The position numbers were made by a program, and so were the translations under genes. Below the pieces are notes generated by a model that was not told the origin of the DNA, did no database searches, and saw only the letters and a list, made by a program, of their open reading frames with translations. A DNA stretch of 64,000 nucleotides from Streptomyces antibioticus (GTDB lineage: Bacteria > Actinomycetota > Actinomycetes > Streptomycetales > Streptomycetaceae): the NCBI RefSeq assembly GCF_001514065.1, contig NZ_KQ948430.1, forward strand, positions 117,791 to 181,790. The letters are read 5' to 3'. The stretch's first letter is position 1; the number at the start of each line of letters is the position of its first letter. This document shows, piece by piece, positions 1 to 10,138 of this stretch.

Positions 1-1284
1 CGTGAGCTTCCCGTCGACGAGCGTGGCCTTGCCCCGGAGCCAGGTGTGCGTCACACGGCCCGGCAGCTCACGCCCCTCGTACGGGGTGTTCCGGCTGCGC
101 GAGGCGAAGCCCGCGGGGTCCACGTCCCCACGGTATTCCGTGTCGACGAGCGTGAGGTTGGCGGGCTCACCAGCCGAGACGGGACGCCCGTGGCCCGTCG
201 CCTGCCCGATCTCGGCGGGCTTGACGGACATGCGCTCGGCGACCCCGGCCCAGGTGAGGAGCCCGGTGTCCACCATGGTCTCCTGCACCACTGACAACGC
301 GGTCTCCAGGCCCACCATCCCCATGGCGGCCGCGGCCCACTCGCAGTCCTTGTCCTCGTGCGGGTGCGGGGCGTGGTCGGTGGCGACGATGTCGATCGTG
401 CCGTCGGCGAGCGCCTCGCGCAGGGCCAGCACGTCGCGCTCGGTGCGCAGCGGCGGGTTGACCTTGTACACGGGGTTGTACGTCCGCACCAGCTCGTCGG
501 TGAGGAGCAGGTGGTGCGGGGTGACCTCGGCGGTGACGTCGATGCCGCGGGACTTGGCCCAGCGGACGATCTCGACGGAGCCCGCGGTCGACAGGTGGCA
601 GATGTGGACGCGGGATCCGACGTGCTCGGCGAGCAGGACATCCCGGGCGATGATCGATTCTTCGGCCACCGCCGGCCAGCCGCCGAGCCCCAGCTCGGCG
701 GAGACGATGCCCTCGTTCATCTGGGCGCCCTCGGTCAGCCGCGGCTCCTGCGCGTGCTGGGCGACGACCCCGCCGAAGGCCTTCACGTACTCCAGCGCCC
801 GGCGCATGATCACCGCGTCGTCGACACACTTGCCGTCGTCGGAGAAGACGGTGACGCCGGCGGCCGACTCGTGCATGGCACCGAGCTCGGCGAGCTTCCT
901 GCCCTCCAGGCCGACCGTGACGGCGCCGATGGGCTGCACGTCGCAGTACCCGTGCTCCTGGCCGAGTCGGTAGACCTGCTCGACCACACCGGCGGTGTCG
1001 GCGACCGGGAAGGTGTTGGCCATGGCGAACACGGCGGTGTAGCCGCCGGAGGCGGCGGCGCGCGTGCCGGTCAGGACGGTCTCGGAGTCCTCGCGGCCGG
1101 GCTCGCGCAGATGGGTGTGCAGGTCGACGAGGCCCGGCAGCAGCACCTTGCCGGCCGCCTCGACGACCTCGGCGCCCTCGTCGCTCAGACCGACGCCCAC
1201 CTCGGCGATCGTCGAGCCGTCGATCAGCACGTCCTGCGGCTCGCCGCCGAGCACCTTCGCACCACGGATCAGGATCTTGCTCAT
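1..1284 (-). CDS. pyrC: Dihydroorotase, C-terminal stop outside window
   Basis: Cyclises N-carbamoyl-aspartate to dihydroorotate, step 3 of de novo pyrimidine synthesis, in the cytoplasm. The ATG at 1284 opens with MSKILIRGAKVLGG. The amidohydrolase metal motif DLHTHLREPG lies near residue 55, and the late motif ATDHAPH supplies the catalytic Asp. The frame stays open for exactly 428 codons to base 1, about full length for this family, so only the stop and perhaps a few residues are missing. It starts 5 bp after pyrB ends, so it is the third gene of a pyrR-pyrB-pyrC operon and should share the PyrR control described upstream of pyrR. Identification is firm from motifs and context. Confidence 0.96.
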   Translation of the reverse strand, partial: MSKILIRGAKVLGGEPQDVLIDGSTIAEVGVGLSDEGAEVVEAAGKVLLPGLVDLHTHLREPGREDSETVLTGTRAAASGGYTAVFAMANTFPVADTAGVVEQVYRLGQEHGYCDVQPIGAVTVGLEGRKLAELGAMHESAAGVTVFSDDGKCVDDAVIMRRALEYVKAFGGVVAQHAQEPRLTEGAQMNEGIVSAELGLGGWPAVAEESIIARDVLLAEHVGSRVHICHLSTAGSVEIVRWAKSRGIDVTAEVTPHHLLLTDELVRTYNPVYKVNPPLRTERDVLALREALADGTIDIVATDHAPHPHEDKDCEWAAAAMGMVGLETALSVVQETMVDTGLLTWAGVAERMSVKPAEIGQATGHGRPVSAGEPANLTLVDTEYRGDVDPAGFASRSRNTPYEGRELPGRVTHTWLRGKATLVDGKLT

Positions 1285-1289
1285 GTCTC

Positions 1290-2267
1290 TTACTTCTCCT
1301 CGATACGGGTGTGGCTGACGGCGGGCTCGTTTCCACCCAGCAGCAGGTACAGAACGGCCATCCGGATGGAGACTCCGTTTGCGACCTGCTCCACGACGGT
1401 GCAGCGGTCGGAGTCGGCGACCTCGGCGGTGATCTCCATGCCGCGGACCATCGGGCCGGGGTGCATCACGATGGCGTGCTCGGGCATCTTCGCCATGCGC
1501 TCGCCGTCGAGGCCGTAGCGCCGCGAGTACTCGCGCTCGGTGGGGAAGAACGCGGCGTTCATGCGCTCGCGCTGCACGCGCAGCATCATCACCGCGTCGG
1601 ACTTGGCGAGCGTGCTGTCGAGGTCGTACGACACCTCGCACGGCCAGGTCTCGACGCCGACCGGCACCAGGGTCGGCGGGGCGACGAGGGTGACCTCGGC
1701 GCCGAGGGTGTGCAGCAGGTCGACGTTGGAGCGGGCGACGCGGCTGTGCAGGACGTCGCCGACGATCGTGATGCGCTTGCCGGACAGGTCCTGGCCGAGC
1801 CCGGCGTCCCGTCCGATGAGCCGGCGGCGCATCGTGAAGGCGTCCAACAGGGCCTGCGTGGGGTGCTGGTGGGTGCCGTCACCGGCGTTGATGACGGCGG
1901 CGTCGATCCAGCCGGAGGTGGCGAGGCGGTACGGCGCTCCGGAGGCGCCGTGCCGGATGACCACGGCGTCGACGCCCATGGCCTCCAGGGTCTGGGCGGT
2001 GTCCTTCAGGGACTCGCCCTTGGACACCGAGGAGCCCTTGGCGGTGAAGTTGATGACGTCGGCGGAGAGACGCTTCTCCGCGGCCTCGAAGGAGATCCGG
2101 GTACGCGTGGAGTCCTCGAAGAAGAGGTTGACGATCGTGCGGCCGCGCAGGGTCGGCAGCTTCTTGATCGGCCGGTCGGCGACCCGGGCCATCTCCTCGG
2201 CGGTGTCGAGGATCAGGACGGCGTCGTCGCGGGTGAGGTCGGCGGCCGAGATGAGATGACGCTGCAT
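1290..2267 (-). CDS. pyrB: Aspartate carbamoyltransferase catalytic subunit
   Basis: Transfers carbamoyl from carbamoyl phosphate to aspartate, the committed step of pyrimidine synthesis. The 325 residues carry the carbamoyl-phosphate motif STRTR (53-57), HPTQ (135-138) and the C-terminal [11 protein letters not shown] stretch typical of ATCases rather than ornithine transcarbamylases. Length is normal for the catalytic chain. No pyrI regulatory subunit is present, which is usual in actinobacteria. It lies 83 bp after pyrR and 5 bp before pyrC on the same strand. Confidence 0.97.
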   Translation of the reverse strand: MQRHLISAADLTRDDAVLILDTAEEMARVADRPIKKLPTLRGRTIVNLFFEDSTRTRISFEAAEKRLSADVINFTAKGSSVSKGESLKDTAQTLEAMGVDAVVIRHGASGAPYRLATSGWIDAAVINAGDGTHQHPTQALLDAFTMRRRLIGRDAGLGQDLSGKRITIVGDVLHSRVARSNVDLLHTLGAEVTLVAPPTLVPVGVETWPCEVSYDLDSTLAKSDAVMMLRVQRERMNAAFFPTEREYSRRYGLDGERMAKMPEHAIVMHPGPMVRGMEITAEVADSDRCTVVEQVANGVSIRMAVLYLLLGGNEPAVSHTRIEEK

Positions 2268-2350
2268 CTGTCAGGCTCCGTAAGGAAGTTCAGGTCGGGA
2301 GATTCCGGGGCAAGGCGGGCACGCCGAGGACGGACGTGCCGGGCGGCTTG

Positions 2351-2932
2351 CTACTGGGTCTGCTTCGCACCGAGCAGCACGGTGTCGCGACCGTCCTCCT
2401 CGGCGAGCTGGACCTTGACCGTCTCCCGCAACGACGTGGGGAGGTTCTTGCCGACGTAGTCGGCGCGGATGGGCAGTTCGCGGTGGCCGCGGTCGACCAG
2501 GACCGCGAGCTGCACCGCGCGCGGACGCCCGATGTCGTTCAGGGCGTCGAGGGCGGCTCGGATGGTGCGGCCGGAGAAGAGCACGTCGTCGACGAGGACG
2601 ACGAGGCGGCCGTCGATGCCGTCACCGGGGATCTCGGTGCGGGCCAGCGCACGCGGCGGATGCATGCGCAGGTCGTCGCGGTACATCGTGATGTCGAGCG
2701 AACCGACCGGAATCTTGCGGTCGGTGATCTCCTCCAGCTTGGCGGCGAGCCGCTGGGCGAGGAAGACGCCTCGGGTCGGGATGCCGAGGAGCACCACGTC
2801 GTCGGCGCCCTTGGCGCGTTCGACGATCTCGTGGGCGATGCGGGTCAGTACGCGGGCGATGTCGGGGCCTTCGAGAACGGGCCGGGCATCGGACTGCGTG
2901 TCCTGCTGGTCGTGCGTGTCGTGCTTGTCCAT
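2351..2932 (-). CDS. pyrR: Pyrimidine operon regulator / uracil phosphoribosyltransferase homologue
   Basis: PyrR is an RNA-binding regulator of pyr genes with a phosphoribosyltransferase fold and often weak uracil phosphoribosyltransferase activity. The PRPP-binding loop [13 protein letters not shown] is at about residues 111-123. The 193 residues include an Asp/His/Gln-rich N-terminal extension of about 18 residues ahead of the conserved core. It is the first gene of the pyr operon and is divergent from bldD. A strong Shine-Dalgarno, AAGGAGG (2948-2942), precedes the ATG at 2932. A predicted PyrR-binding loop adjoins that site, so translational autoregulation like that known in Mycobacterium smegmatis is inferred. 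Confidence 0.95.
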   Translation of the reverse strand: MDKHDTHDQQDTQSDARPVLEGPDIARVLTRIAHEIVERAKGADDVVLLGIPTRGVFLAQRLAAKLEEITDRKIPVGSLDITMYRDDLRMHPPRALARTEIPGDGIDGRLVVLVDDVLFSGRTIRAALDALNDIGRPRAVQLAVLVDRGHRELPIRADYVGKNLPTSLRETVKVQLAEEDGRDTVLLGAKQTQ

Positions 2933-2941
2933 ACGAAACGG

Positions 2942-2980
2942 ACCTCCTTCTCCGCCTCACGGGACGGACCTTAAAGGACG
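2942..2980 (-). promoter_or_regulatory. Predicted PyrR-binding loop abutting the pyrR ribosome-binding site
   Basis: In the pyrR leader the minus-strand RNA reads CCGUC-CCGUGA-GGCGG (2966-2951). This is a 5-bp stem closed by a hexaloop of the CNGNGA form, with the conserved UCCNGNGAGG core of PyrR-binding loops. The Shine-Dalgarno AGGAGG follows about 4 nt later. A possible lower stem pairs CCUU (2977-2974) with AAGG (2949-2946), which would bury part of the Shine-Dalgarno. By analogy with mycobacteria, PyrR bound with UMP would block translation. The pairing is read by eye and not folded by program. Confidence 0.72.
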
Positions 2981-3086
2981 TCGGATTTGCGCCATCCACG
3001 GTAGCAGGCCCTCAGGACACCCCTGATCACCCCCATGGCCTAATCGGCCACCGCCACCACGGAAGAGTCGGTGCGGCTCATTCGGC

Positions 3087-3116
3087 TTGACGCAGAAGAG
3101 TAACGCTGCGTAACCT
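3087..3116 (+). promoter_or_regulatory. bldD promoter with overlapping BldD box
   Basis: A -35 TTGACG (3087-3092) and -10 TAACCT (3111-3116) are separated by 18 bp, about 70 bp before the bldD start. The 15-mer GTAACGCTGCGTAAC (3100-3114) matches every fixed position of the published BldD consensus NTNACNC(A/T)GNGTNAN and covers part of the -10. A second palindrome, CTCAC-A-GTGAG, follows at 3115-3125. BldD autorepression is known in S. coelicolor, and this layout fits it. Confidence 0.8.
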
Positions 3117-3185
3117 CACAGTGAGTTACCAGCCGCGCGGTACGGCGCCCCTGCCGGCCGCGTCGACACAGTGCCGGGGAGCTAT

Positions 3186-3686
3186 ATGTCCAGCGAATAC
3201 GCCAAACAGCTCGGGGCGAAGCTCCGGGCCATCCGCACCCAGCAGGGCCTTTCCCTCCACGGTGTCGAGGAGAAGTCCCAGGGACGCTGGAAGGCGGTCG
3301 TGGTCGGTTCGTACGAGCGCGGCGACCGTGCCGTGACCGTGCAGCGCCTCGCCGAGTTGGCGGATTTCTACGGTGTGCCCGTTCAGGAACTGCTGCCGGG
3401 TACCACCCCGGGCGGCGCCGCCGAGCCGCCGCCGAAGCTGGTTCTCGACCTGGAGCGGCTGGCCCATGTGCCGGCCGAGAAGGCGGGCCCCCTCCAGCGC
3501 TACGCCGCGACGATCCAGTCGCAGCGCGGTGACTACAACGGCAAGGTGCTCTCGATCCGCCAGGACGACCTGCGCACACTCGCGGTCATCTACGACCAGT
3601 CGCCCTCGGTCCTCACGGAGCAGCTGATCAGCTGGGGCGTGCTGGACGCCGACGCGCGTCGCGCGGTGTCCCACGAGGAGAGCTGA
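3186..3686 (+). CDS. bldD: BldD, c-di-GMP-responsive master repressor of development
   Basis: BldD represses sporulation genes during vegetative growth when dimerised by tetrameric c-di-GMP. The 166-residue protein has an N-terminal Xre-type helix-turn-helix (about 9-63). Its C-terminal domain holds R114-G-D116 followed eight residues later by R125-Q-D-D128, the exact RXD-X8-RXXD c-di-GMP signature. I place the start at ATG 3186 (MSSEYAKQLG), the start of the characterised S. coelicolor protein. An in-frame upstream start at 3171 would add five residues. The gene is monocistronic, divergent from pyrR, and ends in a strong hairpin. Its own promoter carries a perfect BldD box. Confidence 0.97.
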   Translation: MSSEYAKQLGAKLRAIRTQQGLSLHGVEEKSQGRWKAVVVGSYERGDRAVTVQRLAELADFYGVPVQELLPGTTPGGAAEPPPKLVLDLERLAHVPAEKAGPLQRYAATIQSQRGDYNGKVLSIRQDDLRTLAVIYDQSPSVLTEQLISWGVLDADARRAVSHEES

Positions 3687-3712
3687 GCCGCTTCCCGCCT
3701 CAGCAGAAACGT

Positions 3713-3762
3713 GCCGCCGGGGTGGCCGGAACTTGACGGTTCCGGCCACCCCGGCGGCTTTC
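3713..3762 (+). terminator. bldD intrinsic terminator
   Basis: A perfect 20-bp stem (3713-3732 with 3739-3758) with the hexaloop TTGACG is followed by TTTCT, 27 bp after the bldD stop. It should also stop readthrough from nusB on the other strand. Confidence 0.9.
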
Positions 3763-3807
3763 TGCGCTCCCGGAAGTGCTTTCGGGCCCTCCCGGGCACC
3801 GGATACG

Positions 3808-3843
3808 CCAGGGGGCCCGCAGCGCGCGCTGCGGGCCCCCTGG
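3808..3843 (-). terminator. GC-rich palindrome downstream of nusB
   Basis: A perfect inverted repeat (CCAGGGGGCCCGCAGCG and its complement, with a CG-rich centre) lies 18 bp past the nusB stop. There is no T tract, but U-less hairpins commonly terminate in Streptomyces. It is the likely 3' end of the efp-nusB transcript, back to back with the bldD terminator. Confidence 0.7.
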
Positions 3844-3860
3844 CGATGCCGTACCTCTGC

Positions 3861-4295
3861 TTACGCCTCTTCGCGGCGCAGCGTGGGCTTCAGGTCCTTG
3901 AGACGGCCGAGCAGGCCGTTCACGAAGGCCGGCGACTCGTCCGTGGAGAACTCCTTGGCGATCTCGACCATCTCGTCGAGCACGACCGCGTCCGGCGTCT
4001 CGTCGACCCAGATCAGCTCGTAGGCGCCGAGCCGCAGGATGTTGCGGTCGACGACCGGCATCCGGTCGAGCGTCCAGCCGACGGAGTACTGCGCGATCAG
4101 CTCGTCGATGCGCTTCGCGTGCTGCGCGTAGCCCTCGACCAGCTGCATGGTGTACTCGCTCACCGGCGGCTGCCGGGTGTCGGTCCGGGAGAGCCGGATC
4201 CAGTCCGCGAGGACCGTCAGGACGTCGGCCCCGCGCTGGTCGCCCTCGAAGAGGATCTGGAAGGCGCGCTTGCGGGCCGTGTTACGGGCAGCCAC
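3861..4295 (-). CDS. nusB: Transcription antitermination factor NusB
   Basis: NusB binds boxA RNA with NusE (S10) and acts in rRNA antitermination. The 144-residue all-helical protein begins MAARNTARKRAFQILFE and carries the family's central VDRNILRLGAYEL helix and C-terminal FVNGLLGRL. Length is typical. It starts 2 bp after efp ends and is the last gene of the M24 peptidase homologue-efp-nusB operon, before a GC-rich hairpin. Pairing with efp is conserved in many bacteria. Confidence 0.96.
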   Translation of the reverse strand: MAARNTARKRAFQILFEGDQRGADVLTVLADWIRLSRTDTRQPPVSEYTMQLVEGYAQHAKRIDELIAQYSVGWTLDRMPVVDRNILRLGAYELIWVDETPDAVVLDEMVEIAKEFSTDESPAFVNGLLGRLKDLKPTLRREEA

Positions 4296-4297
4296 GG

Positions 4298-4864
4298 TTA
4301 GCTGTTCACCCGGCCGAGGTAGTCGCTGGTGCGGGTGTCGACCTTGATCTTCTCACCGGTGGTGATGAAGAGCGGGACCTGGATCTGGTGGCCGGTCTCC
4401 AGGGTGGCGGGCTTGGTGCCACCGGTGGAGCGGTCGCCCTGGACGCCCGGCTCGGTCTCCTGGATGACGAGCTCGACGGCGGCCGGCAGCTCGACGAAGA
4501 GCACCTCGCCCTCGTGCTGCGCGACGGTGGCGGTGAAGCCCTCGATCAGGAAGTTGGCGGCGTCGCCGACGGCCTTGCGGTCGACCATGAGCTGGTCGTA
4601 GGTCTCCATGTCCATGAAGACGAAGTACTCGCCGTCCATGTACGAGAACTGCATGTCGCGCTTGTCGATCGTGGCCGTCTCGACCTTGACGCCGGCGTTG
4701 AACGTCTTGTCGACGACCTTGCCGGAGAGCACGTTCTTCAGCTTGGTGCGCACGAAGGCCGGGCCCTTGCCGGGCTTGACGTGCTGGAACTCGACGACGG
4801 ACCACAGCTGGCCGCCATCGAGCTTGAGCACGAGGCCGTTCTTGAGGTCGTTCGTGGAAGCCAC
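4298..4864 (-). CDS. efp: Translation elongation factor P
   Basis: EF-P binds between the P and E sites and relieves stalling at polyproline. The 188-residue protein shows the KOW-like N-terminal domain and two OB domains. The loop KPGKGPAF places Lys33 at the tip that enters the peptidyl-transferase centre. No EpmA/EpmB modification genes are nearby, consistent with actinobacterial EF-P working without lysinylation. I chose the GTG at 4864 ([11 protein letters not shown]) because it matches the family N-terminus and has AGGAG 11 nt upstream. The longer open frame to 5131 runs into the neighbouring gene. Confidence 0.97.
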   Translation of the reverse strand: MASTNDLKNGLVLKLDGGQLWSVVEFQHVKPGKGPAFVRTKLKNVLSGKVVDKTFNAGVKVETATIDKRDMQFSYMDGEYFVFMDMETYDQLMVDRKAVGDAANFLIEGFTATVAQHEGEVLFVELPAAVELVIQETEPGVQGDRSTGGTKPATLETGHQIQVPLFITTGEKIKVDTRTSDYLGRVNS

Positions 4865-4922
4865 GGTTGCGGAATCTCCTGGACTGACGTGGACGACCCC
4901 GGCGCACGCGCGTAGCGGAAAG

Positions 4923-6029
4923 CTACAGCGCGAGCAGCTCCTTGGTCGTGATGGTGAGTAGCTCGGGTCCGCCGTCCGCCTCGGGGCGTACGACGAGCGT
5001 GTCATCGATCCGGACACCGCCCCGGCCCGGGAGGTGGACCCCCGGTTCGACGGTGACCGGCACGCAAGCGTCCAGTTTACCCATGGCCGCGGGAGCCAGC
5101 TGCGGGTCCTCGTCGATTTCGAGCCCGACACCGTGTCCGGTCAGGGCCGGCAGGCCCTCTCCGTACCCCGCGGAGTCCAGTACCTGGCGTGCGGCGCGGT
5201 CCACGTCACGGTAGGCGGCACCGGGTGCGAGGCTCTCCCGTCCGGCGCGCTGAGCGGCGAAGACCAGGTCGTACAGCTCGATCTGCCAGTCCGCGGGGGA
5301 CGTCCCGATCACGAACGTACGACCGATCTCACACCGGTAGCCGCGGTACGTCGCCCCGAGGCAGACGGAGAGGAAGTCGCCCTCCTCCACGCGCCGGTCG
5401 GTGGGGTGGTGGGCGCGACGGCCGGAGTGGGGGCCGGTGGCGACGGAGGTCGGGAAGGCGGGGCCGTCGGCGCCGTGGTCGACGAGGCGGCGCTCCAGTT
5501 CGAGGGCGAGGTGCCGTTCGGTACGGCCGACGAGGATGGATTCGAGGAGCTCCCCCAGTGCCTGGTCGGCGATCTCGGCGCCGATCCGGAGGCAGGAGAT
5601 CTCCTCCTCGTCCTTGACGACCCGCAGCTGCTCCACGGCCGCGCCGAGATCGGCGAGCTGGAGGCGGGGCGCGACGGAGCGGATGGCTCTGTGGCGGGCG
5701 ACCGTGAGGTGGTGTTCTTCCACGGCGAGCGCGTCGATGCCCTGGATCGAGGCGAGGTCGACGGCCGCGACGGCGGGGTCACCACCCGACCCGGGCAGCG
5801 TCTGCAGCCGGAGGGTCTCGTCGGGGCGGCCCTCTCCGGCACGGTCGTCCGGCGGATCGAGGCACACCAACACGTCCTCGGTCCTGCCGAGCAGCAGGAC
5901 GGAGCCCTTGGGCGCGGCGCCCGCCAGGTAGCGCACGTTGGCGGGGCGCGAGATCAGTGCCGATGCGCTGCCGACCGCGTGGCAGCGTTCCCTGAGCTTT
6001 GTGCGGCGGGCCGCGTACACCTCTGACAT
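4923..6029 (-). CDS. M24 (aminopeptidase P-like) protein with altered metal ligands
   Basis: The 368-residue protein has a creatinase-like N-terminal domain (1-130) and a pita-bread M24 fold (135-368), the architecture of Xaa-Pro peptidases often found beside efp. Conserved elements are TGHGVGLEI (298-305, His299) and TVEPG (Glu328). By my alignment to YqhT-type enzymes, three of five metal ligands differ: the two Asp of the LDFG...CSDI region are Cys223 and Glu234, and the late Glu of VRIED is Asp342. The LEIHE histidine is also Asp306. It may be a divergent peptidase or a pseudo-enzyme. The start is ATG 6029. The efp start lies 58 bp past its stop. Fold is confident; activity is not. Confidence 0.85.
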   Translation of the reverse strand: MSEVYAARRTKLRERCHAVGSASALISRPANVRYLAGAAPKGSVLLLGRTEDVLVCLDPPDDRAGEGRPDETLRLQTLPGSGGDPAVAAVDLASIQGIDALAVEEHHLTVARHRAIRSVAPRLQLADLGAAVEQLRVVKDEEEISCLRIGAEIADQALGELLESILVGRTERHLALELERRLVDHGADGPAFPTSVATGPHSGRRAHHPTDRRVEEGDFLSVCLGATYRGYRCEIGRTFVIGTSPADWQIELYDLVFAAQRAGRESLAPGAAYRDVDRAARQVLDSAGYGEGLPALTGHGVGLEIDEDPQLAPAAMGKLDACVPVTVEPGVHLPGRGGVRIDDTLVVRPEADGGPELLTITTKELLAL

Positions 6030-6108
6030 GACACGAGCGTAGGAGCGGTGTCTGTTTTGTGCCGGTTGGGAGAGCGTTCGGGGGACGGGGTGTGCCCCTG
6101 AAAAGCCT

Positions 6109-6993
6109 TTACCAGCTGGGCGGGCTCGCAATGGAGCGTGCGAGTACGTCGTCCAAGACCTGCGCCGTCTGCGGTACGTCCATCTGCGAGTTGTCGATGA
6201 TCGGCAGACCCGACCCGTACCACCCCGCCATCCGGCCGTGGATCCGCGCCACCTCCTCGTCGGTGAGGCGGCGATTGCCCGACCGCTCGGCGTTGCGCTC
6301 CAGGACGATCTCCAGGCCCGGCAGCAGGACCACGGGCAGCAGCCCCGGGCCCACGTGACGCTTCCAGCCGCCCAGGCCCACCACCGGGCGGTCCGGGAAG
6401 ACGGCGTCGTCGAGGATGCAGGAGATGCCGTTGGCCAGGAAGTTGCGGGCGGCGAAGCCGCAGGTGCGGCGGGCCAGGCGGTACTGGGCCTCGGAGTGGT
6501 CGTTCCAGCCGGACTGGGGGTCGGCGAAACCGGAGCGGACCCATTCGCGGACGTCGTCGAGGCTGATGTGGGCCGTGGGCACCCGGCGATGGTCGGCCCA
6601 GTACTTGGCGACGCTGGTCTTGCCCGCGCCGGCCGGGCCGATGAGCAGCACCGCGAGCGTCGTGCTCGTCGGGTCGGCGGTGGCCGCGGCCGGTGGCGTG
6701 CTGGGCATGCCGACCGGGCCGCCGGGCGGCAGCGGGACATGGCCGGTGGTGTCCGGTGCCGGGGGCGCCGAAGGGTGCGGCGGGGCCGGTGGCGCCGAGG
6801 GGTGCTGAGGCGGGGGCTGGTGCGACGGCGGGACGAAACCCGGGGCCGGCGGCGGTGGGGGCACCGGGGCGGAGCCCTGGTGCGCGCCCGGGTGCTGGGG
6901 ACCCGGGTGGTGTGCGGCCGGCGTCCAGCCGACGGCCGGTCCGTGCCCCGGCTGGTGGGGCGGCGGCAGCGGAGAACCCACTGCGTGCTGCAT
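6109..6993 (-). CDS. P-loop ATPase/kinase-like protein with proline-rich N-terminus
   Basis: Function unknown. Residues 1-105 are a low-complexity Pro/His/Gly/Ala segment. A P-loop nucleotide-binding domain follows, with Walker A GPAGAGKT (119-126). Later text such as ISLDDVREWVRSGF and CILDDAVFPDRP resembles the polynucleotide-kinase/zeta-toxin-like AAA kinase group that phosphorylates small or nucleic-acid substrates. I chose the ATG at 6993, preceded by GGAG 9 nt upstream, over the TTG at 7017, which lacks a Shine-Dalgarno. It lies between the aro operon and the M24-efp-nusB operon. Confidence 0.8.
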   Translation of the reverse strand: MQHAVGSPLPPPHQPGHGPAVGWTPAAHHPGPQHPGAHQGSAPVPPPPPAPGFVPPSHQPPPQHPSAPPAPPHPSAPPAPDTTGHVPLPPGGPVGMPSTPPAAATADPTSTTLAVLLIGPAGAGKTSVAKYWADHRRVPTAHISLDDVREWVRSGFADPQSGWNDHSEAQYRLARRTCGFAARNFLANGISCILDDAVFPDRPVVGLGGWKRHVGPGLLPVVLLPGLEIVLERNAERSGNRRLTDEEVARIHGRMAGWYGSGLPIIDNSQMDVPQTAQVLDDVLARSIASPPSW

Positions 6994-7068
6994 CCGGTGC
7001 CACTCCGTCTCGTACAAGGCAATGGGCGCTGGCGAAGCGGGTACGGACCCGCTCCTTACCGAACGGTA

Positions 7069-7106
7069 CCGTCCCCGGCCGCCGTTTGGTGAACGGCCGG
7101 GGACGG
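7069..7106 (-). terminator. Hairpin downstream of aroB
   Basis: A perfect 13-bp stem, CCGTCCCCGGCCG (7069-7081) with its complement (7094-7106) and a 12-nt loop, lies about 50 bp past the aroB stop. No U tract follows on the minus strand. It is the probable end of the aroC-aroK-aroB transcript. Confidence 0.65.
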
Positions 7107-7158
7107 CCCTAAGTGCCCGTGGCCGTAAGGCACATGGGACGGATGACTCCCTGGCGGA

Positions 7159-8755
<1,597 letters not shown>

Positions 8756-8759
<4 letters not shown>

Positions 8760-9940
8760 CGGATGGCCAGGTTCTCGAGGAAGGACCGCACGTTGCGGCG
8801 CGTCTCGGCCACGTTGTCGCCGCCGAACTTCTCCGCGACCGCATCCGCCAGGACGAGGGCCACCATGGCCTCGGCGACGATACCGGCGGCCGGCACCGCG
8901 GACACGTCCGAGCGCTGGTGGTTGGCGGGCGCCGCCTCACCAGTGACCACATCCACGGTCTGCAAGGCCCGCGGCACCGTGGCGATCGGCTTCATCGCCG
9001 CCCGCACCCGCAACAGCTCACCGGTGGTCAGACCACCCTCGGTGCCACCGGAACGGCCCGACACGCGCCGGATGCCCTCAGGCGTGCCCACGATCTCGTC
9101 GTGCGCCTTGGAGCCCGGCACGCGCGCCAGCTCGAAACCGTCGCCGATCTCCACACCCTTGATCGCCTGGATACCCATGAGCGCACCGGCCAGGCGGGCA
9201 TCGAGCTTGCGGTCCCAGTGGACGTGCGAACCAAGGCCGACCGGAACACCGTAGGCCAGGACCTCGACCACACCACCCAGGGTGTCGCCGTCCTTGTGGG
9301 CCTGATCGACCTCCGCGACCATCGCCTTCGACGTGTCGGCGTCGAGGCAGCGCAGCGGGTCGGCGTCCAGCCTCTCGACGTCGGCCGGAATCGGGTACAC
9401 ACCCTGCGGGGCCTTCACCGAGCACAGCTCGACGACATGGCTGACGATCTCGATACCGGCCGTCTCCTTCAAGTACGACCGGGCGACCGCGCCCAGGGCC
9501 ACCCGCGCCGCCGTCTCCCGCGCGGACGCACGCTCCAGGATCGGCCGAGCCTCGTCAAAGCCGTACTTCTGCATGCCCGCGAGGTCGGCATGACCAGGAC
9601 GCGGCCGAGTCAGCGGGGCGTTGCGGGCGAGTCCGGCGAGGATCTCCTCGTCCACCGGGTCGGCCGCCATGACCTGCTCCCACTTGGGCCACTCGGTGTT
9701 GCCCACCATGATGGCGACCGGGGAACCGAGGGTGAGGCCGTGCCGGACGCCGCCCAGGAAGGTGACCTGGTCCTGCTCGAACTTCATCCGGGCACCGCGC
9801 CCATAACCGAGCCGGCGCCTCGCCAGGTGGTCCGCCACCATCTCCGTGGTGATCGGCACACCGGCGGGAAGACCCTCCAGCGTCGCCACGAGTGCGGGAC
9901 CGTGGGACTCCCCCGCGGTCAGCCAGCGCAACCTGCTCAA
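8756..9940 (-). CDS. aroC: Chorismate synthase
   Basis: FMN-dependent anti-elimination of EPSP to chorismate. The 394-residue protein opens [17 protein letters not shown] and contains [20 protein letters not shown] and the glycine-rich [10 protein letters not shown] segment, all family signatures. It is the first gene of the aroC-aroK-aroB operon; aroE lies about 0.8 kb upstream on the same strand beyond the SapA-like gene. An inverted repeat GTACGCG-n6-CGCGTAC (9979-9998) sits upstream and could be an operator, but no regulator is indicated. Confidence 0.97.
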
Positions 9941-10138
9941 CGGTGCTCCTCAGTGCTCGCGCCCTCGTACTGCCCTGCGTACGCGCGTCCTCGCGTACGG
10001 CAATGGCGCGACCAGGTGCGCGGCCCGGGCCCGCCACCTTCGATCCTCCCACGTCCCACCGACATGTCCGGCCGCCGGTCCATCAGGCGGACGGAGCCCG
10101 GTTGCCGCAGCGGACACCCGGGCCCCTCAGTCGGCGGG

